Shown here piece by piece: positions 1 through 10,079 of a DNA stretch of 64,000 nucleotides. Each line of letters starts with the position of its first letter. Positions within the stretch are counted from its first letter, which is position 1. The position numbers and the translations under genes were made by a program. The stretch lies in assembly GCA_905132765.1 (NCBI GenBank), contig CAJHQP010000767.1:1-64000 (forward strand), read 5' to 3'. The DNA comes from Moricandia arvensis. Lineage: Eukaryota; Streptophyta; Magnoliopsida; Brassicales; Brassicaceae. A model generated the notes under the pieces. The model did no database searches. It was given only the letters and a program-made list of their open reading frames with translations, and was not told the origin of the DNA.

Positions 1-570
1 TTGATTACTATTATTTAGTGTGCAAATGCATTTTTCCCTTGAAGCAATATATGGGTTATACCTGATAACTAACAATATATGATATTAACACAAATAATAT
101 TAATTAATGTGACAGACTCTTTTATGATCATTTTTTATTGTAAACAAAATCAGAATTTGAATGAACCGTTATAAATTTGATAGTTGCATCATAGAGTGCT
201 TTTTAGTTAAGTAATAATATGAAAACTGAACAAACAAAAAGACAATTTTTTAAATACGTTAATTGGTGAAAATTCGCTATTGTGATTACCATTTGTTTGA
301 TTGGTGACATTGATAAATATTTGTCACTTAGTTTTCCATTCACAACCCAAGTCCTTGCAAAAGCAACACTGAATACGTAGAAGATGAACAGCCTTTCATT
401 ATCGCCAATGGGCACCACATATCTTACGGCCAATAATATAAAGAAAAAGAACTAGTGGACTTAGAATATGATAGAAATGACATTTTGGAATAAGTTTACA
501 CCTGAAAAGACAGTTATCCACAAGCCTTTCCTTTTGGAGGAGGCAATCAATAAGCAGCCTCTTTATTTTA
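1..570. other. AT-rich intergenic sequence
   Basis: No coding exon, RNA gene or convincing repeat was recognised. The short open frames here are of chance length and lack plant-like codon content. Confidence 0.5.
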
Positions 571-783
571 CTAGGTGCGTAACCTCCGCGCAAGCGCGGA
601 GTCAGGAACATAATTTTTCAAGTTTAAATGTATCAAATTATATAACTATTCTCCATTATTTTTAAAAAACGAACAATTGTACAATTTTTCTTAATAATTT
701 GACTTAAAATTTATGGAAATGTTAATGCAACAATAAGGAGCGAATTCCACAGACTCATAAAATTTTGTTCGTTTCTTAATAGA
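571..783 (-). mobile_element. Short non-autonomous Helitron
   Basis: On the minus strand the 3' end reads CTAG followed by T (plus 574-570). It is preceded nine bases earlier by a GC-rich hairpin with a perfect 8-bp stem (plus 584-591 pairing with 94-101 of the same block, 594-601) and a 2-base loop. That is the classic Helitron 3' terminus. A minus-strand 5' terminus TCTATTAAG preceded by A lies at 783, giving an element of about 213 bp inserted between A and T with no target duplication. It has no coding capacity. The 3' end is well supported; the 5' end is only the nearest plausible TC start. Confidence 0.5.
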
Positions 784-1094
784 TTGTATACGCTAAAGGT
801 TTACAGGTCTCGTGTTTTTGGTTGCTTATGCTTGTCAATTTTTATTATGTTTTGAACGTTAGGAAGAATATAAATAAGCTTTAGTAGTAAGTATTGCCAC
901 TCAAGACACAAATACGATTTTGAATTAAGGTATAAAAATTATATTGTTCTGCTTTTTAGTCTGAGGAGGGGTGCATTAGCTTGGGTTGAACTGATTGTAC
1001 TTAAAATGATAATCTTCAGTATACATTCTAAAAACTCTTGTAAAATTTTAGTTCAGAAAACTTCAACAACCTTACGTCACGTCCGCTGCTGTCA

Positions 1095-1260
1095 GACCTC
1101 AGTCCTCGACTCATGGATTCGTCATGGCAAACGGCTACGATAACCCTCAGATCTGATGAGGACTGGTGAACGAAGAGATTGTCACCAATCTTCGGGTGTG
1201 ATGAAACGAAACCTTCTAGGTGTCGAGCCTCTTCACGAGTCTACTCCCTCCTCTCCTGCT
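1095..1260 (-). pseudogene. Cold-shock-domain protein (CSP/GRP2-like) fragment
   Basis: The minus strand, read with frame changes, gives the core of a plant cold-shock domain. VKRLDT is followed by a stop at the position of the usual Gln (plus about 1236-1213). FITPED comes next, then after a frame change GDNLFVHQSS, and after another frame change IRSEGYRS (plus about 1156-1130). These match the RNP motifs of Arabidopsis CSP2-type RNA chaperones (KGFGFITPDDG and LFVHQSS). There is at least one stop and there are two or more frame changes over about 45 residues, and no glycine-rich tail or zinc knuckle follows. I read it as a dead fragment, not an exon of a functional gene. Confidence 0.65.
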
Positions 1261-1721
1261 TGTCGTGCTCGCTCACTGTTTGTTTCCGTCGCCTGAAACA
1301 TTCTGATATCAAATCTCTCTCTAACACTACAGATATCTTTCTGCTCTTACAATGACACGACAGAAGAAGGGTCGAGAAAAGGTAAGGGTAGGAAATATAA
1401 TTGTGGTTTTGCGAAAATCAAAGGCTTTTCAGCCAATAATTTAGCAACAGCATCAATTAAACCAAAGGAAAAAAGCAAACGAATAATATGCGACGTGGCA
1501 GCATGAGAGAGAGCCAACTCTCCATTATATATAGATTTTAAGGTTGGTCCTGTGTACAGTGAAAGTTTGGTTGGTTGGTTTTTAGTCAATCCGTAATAAC
1601 AAACTTCCCAGATGATAAAAAGGAAAATATTAACAATACTATTATGGTTTAGAAAAAAAATATCAATTCTAGTCTCAACAATTTCGTTGACAAAGAAAAA
1701 ATCTCAACAATTTTCATGATA

Positions 1722-2602
1722 TTTTTTCTTTCTATCTAAACTTTGAAATCATTCCGATTTCATTTTGAATTAACATTTATTTCAAATAAACTATGCACTA
1801 TCAAATTGAAATTGAAATTAATTTGATCAAAATAGTTTTGGTCAATCATTTATAAATATATAGATAAACAAAATATATTTGAATAACAAAAAGATTAAAA
1901 AGACTTTTACCAAAAATATACAAAACAAATCAAAATAATATAACTTACATATAACCAAACTGAAAGAAAAAAAAACTAAAAAAATAAAATTTTAGCCAAA
2001 ACAAAAAATTATAAATATTCGAAAATTCAAAACTAAACTCGAAACTCTCAGAATAAATACCCAAACAAAATCTATTCAAATAATCATAAAATTTAACTAT
2101 ATTAAATATATCTAAAAGCCAAAATATACAAAAAATAAAAATAAAAAAATCTTAAGATTTTAGTTATATTTATTTTATGGTTCATAACCAAAAATTGATC
2201 GTATACTCTAATAATAAGAAACATTATGTATCATTTTTATTGTGATATATATTTTTTATTAAAATAAGAATTATATAATAAGATATTTTTGTAATTTTGA
2301 TTTTTCAAGTTTCAGATATAGTTCTGGTTTTTGGATATATTTTTGAGATGTTGGGTAATTATAATTAGTCACAGATTTTTGTGTATATTTTGACTTTTTG
2401 TATATTTTTGTTATTAACCTTTTAAATGTTTTGGAGCTATTCAAATATTTTATTTATTTTCTTCTATATATTTTATTTTTGTTTAACCAAAATTATTTCG
2501 GTCAAATTTTGGTATAAATTTAATAGTTCAAATCATTTATTTAAAATAAATATTAATTTATGATGAAATCACCACAATATTAAAGTTTTGATAGAAAAAG
2601 AC
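1722..2602. mobile_element. Long fold-back (inverted-repeat) element
   Basis: The left side (from TTTCTATCTAAACTTT at about 1728) and the reverse complement of the right side (to about 2602) align over at least 190 bases with scattered mismatches. Shared blocks include GATTTCAT, ACATTTATTT, AAATAGTTTTGG-like and AAATATATAGA segments in the same order. The centre is near 2190. The interior is AT-rich and non-coding. This fits an old non-autonomous DNA transposon of fold-back or MULE type. No target duplication could be fixed. Confidence 0.55.
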
Positions 2603-2978
2603 ACGGCCAGATCCGAATTGTTGAGGATGGAAATAACCTTTTACCCCTAAAGAGTGTACAAGTCCACAACTTTATCTTTCTTCTTGGTTCTATTTCCTTA
2701 TTCTCAGGCAAATCAGTTAATCTAAGGGTTCTTTTTTTTAATTCGTAGCATTCTTTCTCTGTCCCCTCTGAAATCAGAAAAGTATCATCTGCCTTTTCAC
2801 ATTCCTCAATCTTTTGCTTTCTTTTTCAGTTGTGGGTTTTGTCTGAAACCCCTTTTCCTGGGATAATCTGTGTTTCTTTCTTACAGTTAAACAAGTTGTG
2901 TGTTCAAAGTTTGTAGCTTTATTGCACACCAAATGGGATTAAACTCGGAGAAAGAGTTGTAAGAATTTTTCTCCATTG

Positions 2979-3491
2979 ATGATCAACTGTTTCAAAGACC
3001 CATTACATGTTTTGATGAATGTTTTGCTTCGTAAGATCCCTTGTGCCCTTTTTTATAAAAGAAGTCTGTTTCTGTAAGCCCTTCTTTAAAATACAATCTT
3101 GTTTCAGCCACTAGTGATGACGATGATGGTCATGAAGAGGCTGTTGTTGGTCATGTGGATGTTCATAGGAATGATGTTAGAGAAAAAGTGGACGCAAAGG
3201 AATGTGGATGTCACATTGTTGGTGATAACCTCACTCTGAGAAGCAGTCTCAGAACGGTGGATTCGAAGAAAGAGACCAAGAAAGTACAATGGGTGGATGT
3301 GATGGGGATAAAAGAGCTTGCTGAGATTCGGGAATTCGAACCCAGGTTGGTTGGTCTTCTGTTGTTTTCCATTATGTGTTGGACAACTAGTTTGGTCATA
3401 ACCTTATGGAATGGTGTGAGTATCTCATTTTTTTTGCAGTGAAGAAGATGATGATATTGAGGAGAAAAATTGTGTCTGTGTTATCCTGTGA
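2979..3491 (+). CDS. Small uncharacterised protein with acidic region and CVIL prenylation tail
   Basis: Three exons are read as 2979-3030, 3108-3345 and 3440-3491, with GT-AG introns and continuous phase, giving 113 aa. The protein starts MINCFKDPLHVLMNVLLP, continues through an Asp-rich stretch (TSDDDDGHEE), and has a conserved block KKVQWVDVMGIKELAEIREF. It ends in an acidic run (SEEDDDIEEKN) and CVCVIL. CVIL is a CaaX box ending in Leu, which would be read by geranylgeranyltransferase I, so membrane attachment is likely but inferred. The WVDVxGKELAEIREFE block marks a plant-specific family of unknown function that I recognise only by pattern. It lies just upstream of the ZKT relic on the same strand. 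No stop or frameshift is seen, so it appears intact. Confidence 0.65.
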
Positions 3492-4304
3492 TGTGTCCAT
3501 TTTAGTTTTACTGGAGGATCCAAGGCAAGTGAGGAAGTTGGAATGCATATACATGGAGGTACATACATATAGAGAGAATCTGTATTTGTGTTCTATTGCT
3601 CAACCATGAAGCATTCTTTTCTTCTTCTCTAGAAATGCTGCTAAATAGTATTAGATCTTTAACTTCATTCGTTTCTTCAGCCATTTAAGTGGTGCAAGTT
3701 ACAAATTTAGCAATCACTATGTACATCAATATCATATGAGTTTAACATCACTATGTAAATCAAATGTCTATGGAACACTTCAGCAGTTTGTTGTCTTTGA
3801 TGCAGCTCTTTTTACATTTGTAACAATAAGACTTTTTTGTGTATAGTTGTGTTGGCACTTTCCATATCTAAGTTTTCTACTTACTTCATGTCAAAGCTTA
3901 AAGCAAATTCTATCAGAGTTGGCTTCAAGTAACAGCAAGTTTGATTATCTTTCCTTGACTCCTGAGTAAGTGTTTACTACATGAGAATCATGAGAATAAA
4001 GCCAATCACACTTTGGCTCTTGTAGTGTTGGTTTGTCTTGTTGCAGAGTTGGTCATTGTTTACAGTGAAAACAAGATTGGAATGTAATAAACGGATCCAG
4101 GTGAAGGGAGATACGAATTTCATGTATAGGGAAGACAAAAGGATCTAACATGCTGTAACATTACAAGATGACACGTGACAAAACACTAAGACTGAAGCAC
4201 AGCGACTAAACTTGTAATTCAAACCACACAGCGTGGCAAAACCCAACCGATCCTCTGTCTCTTCGGCTTGTGTCTGAGCTCGAACCAAAAGAAAAGAACC
4301 CACC
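3492..4304. other. Spacer: 3' UTR of the small CVIL protein and old ZKT promoter
   Basis: AT-rich sequence without coding potential. The first part is probably the 3' UTR of the upstream gene. The last 250 bases would have been the promoter and 5' UTR of ZKT. No repeat was recognised. Confidence 0.4.
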
Positions 4305-5617
4305 ATGTCTTTAGCTCCTAGCAGTTAACTATCTCTATATTCTTCTCCTTCACTGCCAAGAACCAAGCAAAGCCCTAGCTTGATCACTCAGCCAGTTTTG
4401 TTTCCGCGAAAAGTCTGTTCCTTTCGAGCAGTTCGTCTTCTTTATGTAATACCCTTGTGACACAACGACGGAACTCCGCTTTGAAGGGGTCAGAGACAGA
4501 TTCCACAGCCAAACTTGAAGCAGGAGGAGAAGGCAATGAAGAAGAAGAAAAGAGGTATGAAACATATGAGATAGAAGTGGAGCAGCCTTATGGTTTGAAA
4601 ATTTAGGAAAGGAAAAGATGGTGGGACTTACATTGATGCTATCTTGCCCGGTGGATTTGCCGATAAAACCGGAAAATTCACCGTTGGTGACAGAGTTATT
4701 GCCACAAGGGTTGTTCTTTCTCTCTTCGTTTGAGAGAGGTTGTTCTATATGTTTGTTGTATGTAACTATATGTCTTCGAAGTTGAGTGTGCATCGCAGTG
4801 TTTGGGACAGAGATTTGGCCTGCAGCTGAGTACAGTAGGACAATGTACACAATCCGTCAGAGAATTGGTCCCTTGCTTATGCAAATGGAGAAACGATATG
4901 GTGCGGTTGATGATTCTAGTGAGCTAACAGAGAAAGAGATAGTAAGAGCTGAGAGAAATGCTGGTTTTATTGAGGGAGATTCAGGTTAGTTCCTCTTTAA
5001 CCTTCTTTAAAAGTATTGTTTATGTTACACCAAAAGTAATGTACATTGGCTTGTGAACTGTGTGGGTAGATGCAAAACTATTTGAGGAAGAAAGAACAGA
5101 AAGCTCAAAGGGAGAAGGATTTTCGTGAAGGGCTGCAGTTTTCCAAGTAAATCCTTCAGTGTTCTTATGAGTTAGCCTAAAAGTTTGAGTGAGGATGGAC
5201 TTGTGCCTCTAACTGATGTAGGAATGGTAAATATGAGGAAGCATTGGAGAGGTTTGAGTCTGTGTTAGGTTCTAAACCAACATCAGATGAAGCATCTGTT
5301 GCAAGTTACAATGTTGCTACTAAAAGCTTAATCAGGTAAAAGAGCTTTTAATCTTTCTGATATTACTCTTTTGACTTGCAGAGCTCGTAAGTGTTGTGTT
5401 GATAGGTTGAAGCTGGTCTCTCGGCTCTGGAAGAAGCATTGAAGTCAGGATATGAAGACTTCAAGGTAGTTTATATGGATTTTAATGCTCAGTTGAGTTA
5501 ATAGGAAATGGTGTTGCTTATTGAAGGTAGTTGTAATTGTTCACTTTGCAGAGAATCCAAACCGATCCAGACCTGAAAAACATCAGGAAGTCCTTGTTTG
5601 ACTTTAACAAGAAATAG
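4305..5617 (+). pseudogene. ZKT: ZKT/MET1 (PDZ, K-box, TPR thylakoid protein), degraded copy
   Basis: All six exons of the At1g55480 family can still be traced: 4305-4709, about 4799-4984, 5070-5146, 5222-5335, 5406-5465 and 5552-5617. The intact protein is a chloroplast PDZ-TPR factor for photosystem II assembly. Visible here are the PDZ segment (ILPGGFADKTGKFTVGDRV), the K-box-like stretch (IWPAAEYSRTMYTIRQRI) and the TPR part (NGKYEEALERFESVLGSKP). Lesions: a TAA eight codons after the ATG (4326-4328); a one-base loss near 4395 in the transit peptide; one extra A near 4598-4601 just before the PDZ domain; a deletion of about 7 bases near 5315 inside the TPR, judged from the expected VACCYSKLNQ reading; and loss of about 25-30 residues before the final SLFDFNKK. 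Splice sites remain good, so it decayed recently. A functional copy elsewhere in the genome is expected. Confidence 0.85.
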
Positions 5618-5902
5618 TTCACCACCTCAAGCTTGTGTTTTGATGTGGTCTGTTCATAGCTGTGCATACTTGTGAGGAATTGTATTCATATGAAATGAAA
5701 GCAAATTTTGCAGAAGTTACCATATGGACTATATGGCCTAATGGTTCGTAACTTTGTACTAAGGAATCATGATTTATTCATATGATAGATTCAAAATTTC
5801 AGTACACAGCACATTCTCTTGTTCAAAATCATTACACTTGCTCATCTGTTACAAAGCTAAAAGGGATCAATTTCCAGCAGAGTTACTTTATTCCCCAACT
5901 CC

Positions 5903-8815
5903 TCAGTATCCATAACCTGAAACAAGACAGAAGTACACAGAATCAGTGATGAGACATGAATGTTTTGGTGGATCTTCACAGGAGAGTGAAAGTATTTGAA
6001 TGTCTGAGCAAACCTGAGTTGTCCATTGGGTTGCCTGCAGGAACTGGCTCAGGCTCCTTGATCTCAACAACGACACAGTCTGACATCAAGAATGTCTTTG
6101 CAACCGAAGCAGCGTGTTCCAAGCAACATCTCACAACCTAAATCGAAATAAAGCACACTCAGGTTCATGAGTCTGCCTGTGATGACCACTTAGGAAGTAA
6201 AGAGAGTTTATGTCTGCAAGAAACTGACCTTCGTTGGATCGATGATTCCTGCAGCCATTAAATCCTCGTACTTGCCGGTTGCAGCATTGTAACCGTACTT
6301 CACATTATCGTTAGAGAGCACCTGCCAGGGAATAAAAGAAAGCTCTTCAAGCATCTGATATAAATCAAGAGCACACAAAGTGTGTAAAGGTTTTCTGTTA
6401 AACTACCTTCTCGCTAACTACGCTACCATTGACTCCTGCGTTCTTGGCAATCAGTTTCAAAGGGTAACTCAGTGCTCTTTTCACAATATCCGCTCCAACC
6501 TGAATGCAGAGAAGTTAGAAGACCTGAAGGTTTAGGCATTAGAAACTGAATGCTTGATCAACTTACCTTTTCTTCATCATTGTCAAGGGCGGCTTTAATG
6601 GCATCAACCTTGGAAGCAAGACGAAGCAGAGTACAACCACCACCAACGACAATACCTTCCTCAACAGCAGCCTGAAGAATAATATACATCCTGGTCAGTA
6701 TACTTCACTGTATATGCAAACAGCTTGCTTTTAAAACCTCATAAATAAAAAATCACCTTTGTAGCATTAAGAGCATCTTCAACTCTCAGTTTCTTCTCTT
6801 TGAGTTCTGTTTCCGTTTGTGCTCCGACCTTTAACCAATACATAAGAGCTTTCACTTAATATCTCTCCAACATATTCTTTTGTTATATTTACATAATACC
6901 AATGGGTTTTGTAATTCACCTGAATCACAGCAACTCCACCAGAGAGCTTTGCAATTCTCTCATTCAGTTTTTCCTTCTCATAATCTTGCTCCGCTTGCTG
7001 CACAAACCAAACACCATATTGGTGTAAGTACACTACCGACAAAAAGTACGTATAGATCATATACGCCTACTCTAAGTTAATACCTCAATAAGGTTCTTAA
7101 TTTGTGTAACACGCTTTTGCACTGCCTCCTGTGTGCTCCCATCACCCACAATGGTTGAAGTCTCCTTAGTGAGGACGACCTTTGCAGCATGTCCAAGAAC
7201 TTCTTTTCCAGCTTTGTCAAGGGAAAGACCAACTTCCTCACGAATCACAGTTGCTGCAAGCACATATAGAAAACAAGGACAAGATTAAAACAACAACGAT
7301 TGTGCCAAAAACACATGGCTCAGCACTGCAGATAGAAATTACCTCCAGTGAGAATGGCAATATCGTCAAGGTATTGGCTCTTGCGTTCTCCAAATCCTGG
7401 AGCTTTGAGAGCTGCAATCTTCAGTGTGCCTCTAAGCTTGTTAACAACAAGGGTCGCTAAAGCTTCTTGCTCAATGTCTTCTGCAATTATTAAAATTGGG
7501 TATCCTCCTCTAATCGCATCCTCCAGAACACCAACAAGGTCCCTTGCATTGGTAATTTTCTTGTCAACAAGAAGCAACTGCAAGACAATAAAATCCATTA
7601 GAGAGAGAACAATTTAACTGCTGCAACAGTATGATGAAGTGAGCTCATAATCAAGAAACAGTTACCTTGCAATTGTCGAACTCAACTGACATTTTTTCAC
7701 TGTCTGTCACAAAGTAAGGGGAGACATAACCGCGGTCAAATTGCATTCCTTCCACTACGTAGAGGGCGTTCTCCGCACTTTTACCCTCCTCAAGTGTCAC
7801 CACACCCTTCCTGCCCACTCTGCTCATTGCCTCAGCAATCATACTTCCAATTTCTGCATTGTTACCCGCACTAACAGCTGCCACATCCGCAAGCTCACTG
7901 TCTTCAACCTACATCAACATGACTACTTTCAGAATCTTTTGTTACAGAATCGTCACATATTCAAATAAAGAAATTCTTATAAGAATGTAACCTCCTTAGA
8001 CATTTTCTTGAGCTCGGCAACCAAAGCCTTTGCTGTCTTCTCAATGCCTCTAGTGATCAATACAGGGTTTGCACCAGCAGCCACCACCTGAATGACAACA
8101 AATTTAGAGATTACGATCACCGTTCTTTTTGAGCTTCACCAGAGATGACTGAAAGAAGAACGTTACACATACCTTGACACCCTCCGCAATAAAACCTTGT
8201 GCAAGAACCACAGATGTTGTGGTACCATCACCAGCCAAGTCATTGGTCTTGGCAGCTGCTTGCCTCACAAGTTTAGCACCAATGTTCTCAACAGGATCTT
8301 CCAGTTCAACCTACAGTCGAAAGTTCCGAGTTACAAGAGTCTTTTCAACAAAAACATTAACATAGGGGTAACGATTCCATACCTCCCTAGCAACAGTGAC
8401 ACCATCATTAACAATTCTTGGTGATCCATACTTGCTCTCAAGAACAACATTTCTCCCTTTAGGTCCAAGTGTAACACCAACTAGGTCTGCAAGCTTGTTG
8501 ACACCAGCCTAGTAGCACAAAAAGGAATCACAAACCAGAGCAAATACAAACCATTAGCACCAGCAGTAAAGTTTAAAAATAGATTTTCCAAATACTTACC
8601 TGAAGTTTCCTAATGGTAGTCCCATCTTTGTTGAAATGCAATTCCTTGGCTGCGCATACAACTGCAGGACTGGATCTCCTGAGCCTGGGGAACACATTAT
8701 GCCTCCTCCCGAAAGAGCTTGAAGACAGCTTGTTCACAAGTTTCTTATCCGATTTGTGGCCATTTGGAGCAACCATTGAACCAATGGAAGACGCTGCAGT
8801 GAATGTTGATGCCAT
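5903..8815 (-). CDS. CPN60B: Chloroplast chaperonin 60 subunit beta
   Basis: Fourteen coding exons read cleanly on the minus strand: 8815-8600, 8508-8383, 8310-8173, 8087-7992, 7908-7666, 7577-7343, 7253-7084, 6997-6920, 6828-6757, 6671-6567, 6499-6407, 6321-6229, 6137-6014 and 5916-5903. They sum to 1803 nt, i.e. 600 aa, the length I recall for Arabidopsis CPN60 beta (At1g55490, LEN1). Features in order: Ser-rich transit peptide ([14 protein letters not shown], cleavage near VVCAAK), equatorial ATP site ([27 protein letters not shown]), apical domain ([31 protein letters not shown]), second ATP segment ([13 protein letters not shown]) and C-terminus PMDNSGYGY. It acts in the stroma in Cpn60 alpha/beta rings that fold Rubisco large subunit and other plastid proteins. 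All junctions are GT-AG and no lesion is visible. It is divergent with the BCDH E1 beta gene. Confidence 0.97.
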
Positions 8816-9660
8816 CTTTTTCACTTCAAACACAGACAATCCAAAAAAATTAGATAACATTTCTCAAATATATACAAAAAAAAACTCTTACATTTACTCG
8901 ATATATGGTTATCATAATAAACAAAGGAAACGACTAAATTCACATCAAAATCAGAGAAAATACAGTAAAGGCGACACCTTTTTAAAGTAGAGCTCACTAA
9001 TAACAACACACCATTGAAACTCTAAGTAAACACTAAACCATAGTATCTAAAAAAGTACCTGTTTTTAGTCAATATATGGTTTACACAATCACAAGTAACC
9101 AAAGAAACGACTAAACCAATGGAAACTCACATAAAAATCAAAGAAAACAGAGGAAAGGCGACACCTTTTTAAAAGTAAAGCTCACTAAGAACAACACACC
9201 ATTGAAACTCTAAGTAAACACTAACCCATAATATCTAAAAAAGTTCTTGTTTTTAGTCCATATATGGTTTACATAATCAAAACAAACGACTAAACCAATG
9301 CAAATTCACATTAAAAAACAGAGAAAATAGAAGAAAGGCGACACCTTTTAAAGTAGAGCTCACTAAGAAGAACATACCACTGAAAATTATCTACAAGAGT
9401 ACCCAAAAAGTCCTCACGGAAATGAATCTATACTTCCAAGAAATGATTTTTTTTTTAAAAAAAGCTTAAGAGCAAAATCTTATCCAACATAACAACACTA
9501 AACATAGACACACACACAGATACACATACGCATAAACAGAGCCACTGAAAAGGCAGAGGCACTAATGGTTAAGAGGATAAGAAACTAACAGAGAAGTAAA
9601 GCGAAGAAGATGGAGAAGCAGCGGATAAGAAACTGGGGAGCAGCTGCTGGAGCAACAAGT
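8816..9660 (-). other. CPN60B 5' UTR and probable leader intron
   Basis: Between the ATG and the shared promoter lies AT-rich sequence that reads well as a leader intron. A plausible acceptor (tgtttgaag before TGAAAAAG) sits 8 bases upstream of the ATG. A pyrimidine-rich putative first exon lies near 9590-9660. The donor was not fixed. The interval is largely filled by the tandem repeat listed separately. Confidence 0.4.
8895..9390. repeat. Tandem repeat, about 2.7 copies of a 180-187-bp unit
   Basis: Three successive blocks carry GGCGACACCTTTT at about 8970, 9157 and 9337. Each is followed by AAGTA(G/A)AGCTCACTAA and CA(C/T)TGAAA, and the next unit opens with ATATATGGTT. Spacing is 187 and then 180 bases. 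Copies differ by point changes and small indels. The array sits inside the CPN60B leader, so each unit would be present in the pre-mRNA. Confidence 0.85.
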
Positions 9661-10079
9661 AGGTTTATCTGATGGTGTGCTTTTAAGGTTACCTTTAAGC
9701 TTTGAGTTAATCTTGACCGTTGGATTCAACGATCCGGATTGGTAATTGGGTCCTGGATCAATCTCATTTCAAATTGGGCCTTTATTCTAGCCCATTTGTT
9801 TTTTTTCTTTCATAACTCGTGGTGATAATGAAAATAGTTTAAAACTAAAGTGTGTCAGTTGCAATTTGAAGATATCGACATACGTGTCGGATCCGACGTG
9901 GCATGGCCATCGTCTTCCTCAATAACTCCGTGATTAAGCTTCAAAGGGCAAACCTTTTGATCCTGTGGTTGATTGTTGCCATAAATAAAAATAAAAGCTC
10001 TCTCTATCTCTTTCTCTCTCTTTTTAATATTGATTGTTTGGTTTGGAGTTCGACGAAAGCTTTGATCTTTTGCATAAAA
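9661..10079. promoter_or_regulatory. Shared bidirectional promoter, CPN60B and BCDH E1 beta
   Basis: About 420 bases separate the leader start region of the minus-strand chaperonin gene from the ATG of the plus-strand dehydrogenase gene. ACGT-core boxes occur near 9880-9900 (ACGTGTCGG and GACGTGGC), of the G-box/ABRE class used by bZIP factors. A CT-rich stretch (about 9995-10024) precedes the BCDH ATG and is probably its 5' UTR. No gene is present between them, whereas I recall an ECT4-type YTH gene at this place in Arabidopsis. Confidence 0.45.

Noticed and set aside
1347..1589. Exon-like MTRQKKGREK followed by a gtaagg donor (about 1352-1382)
   Set aside because: Ten codons followed by a donor-like site but no continuing exon nearby. 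The fold-back element follows, and no family was recognised.
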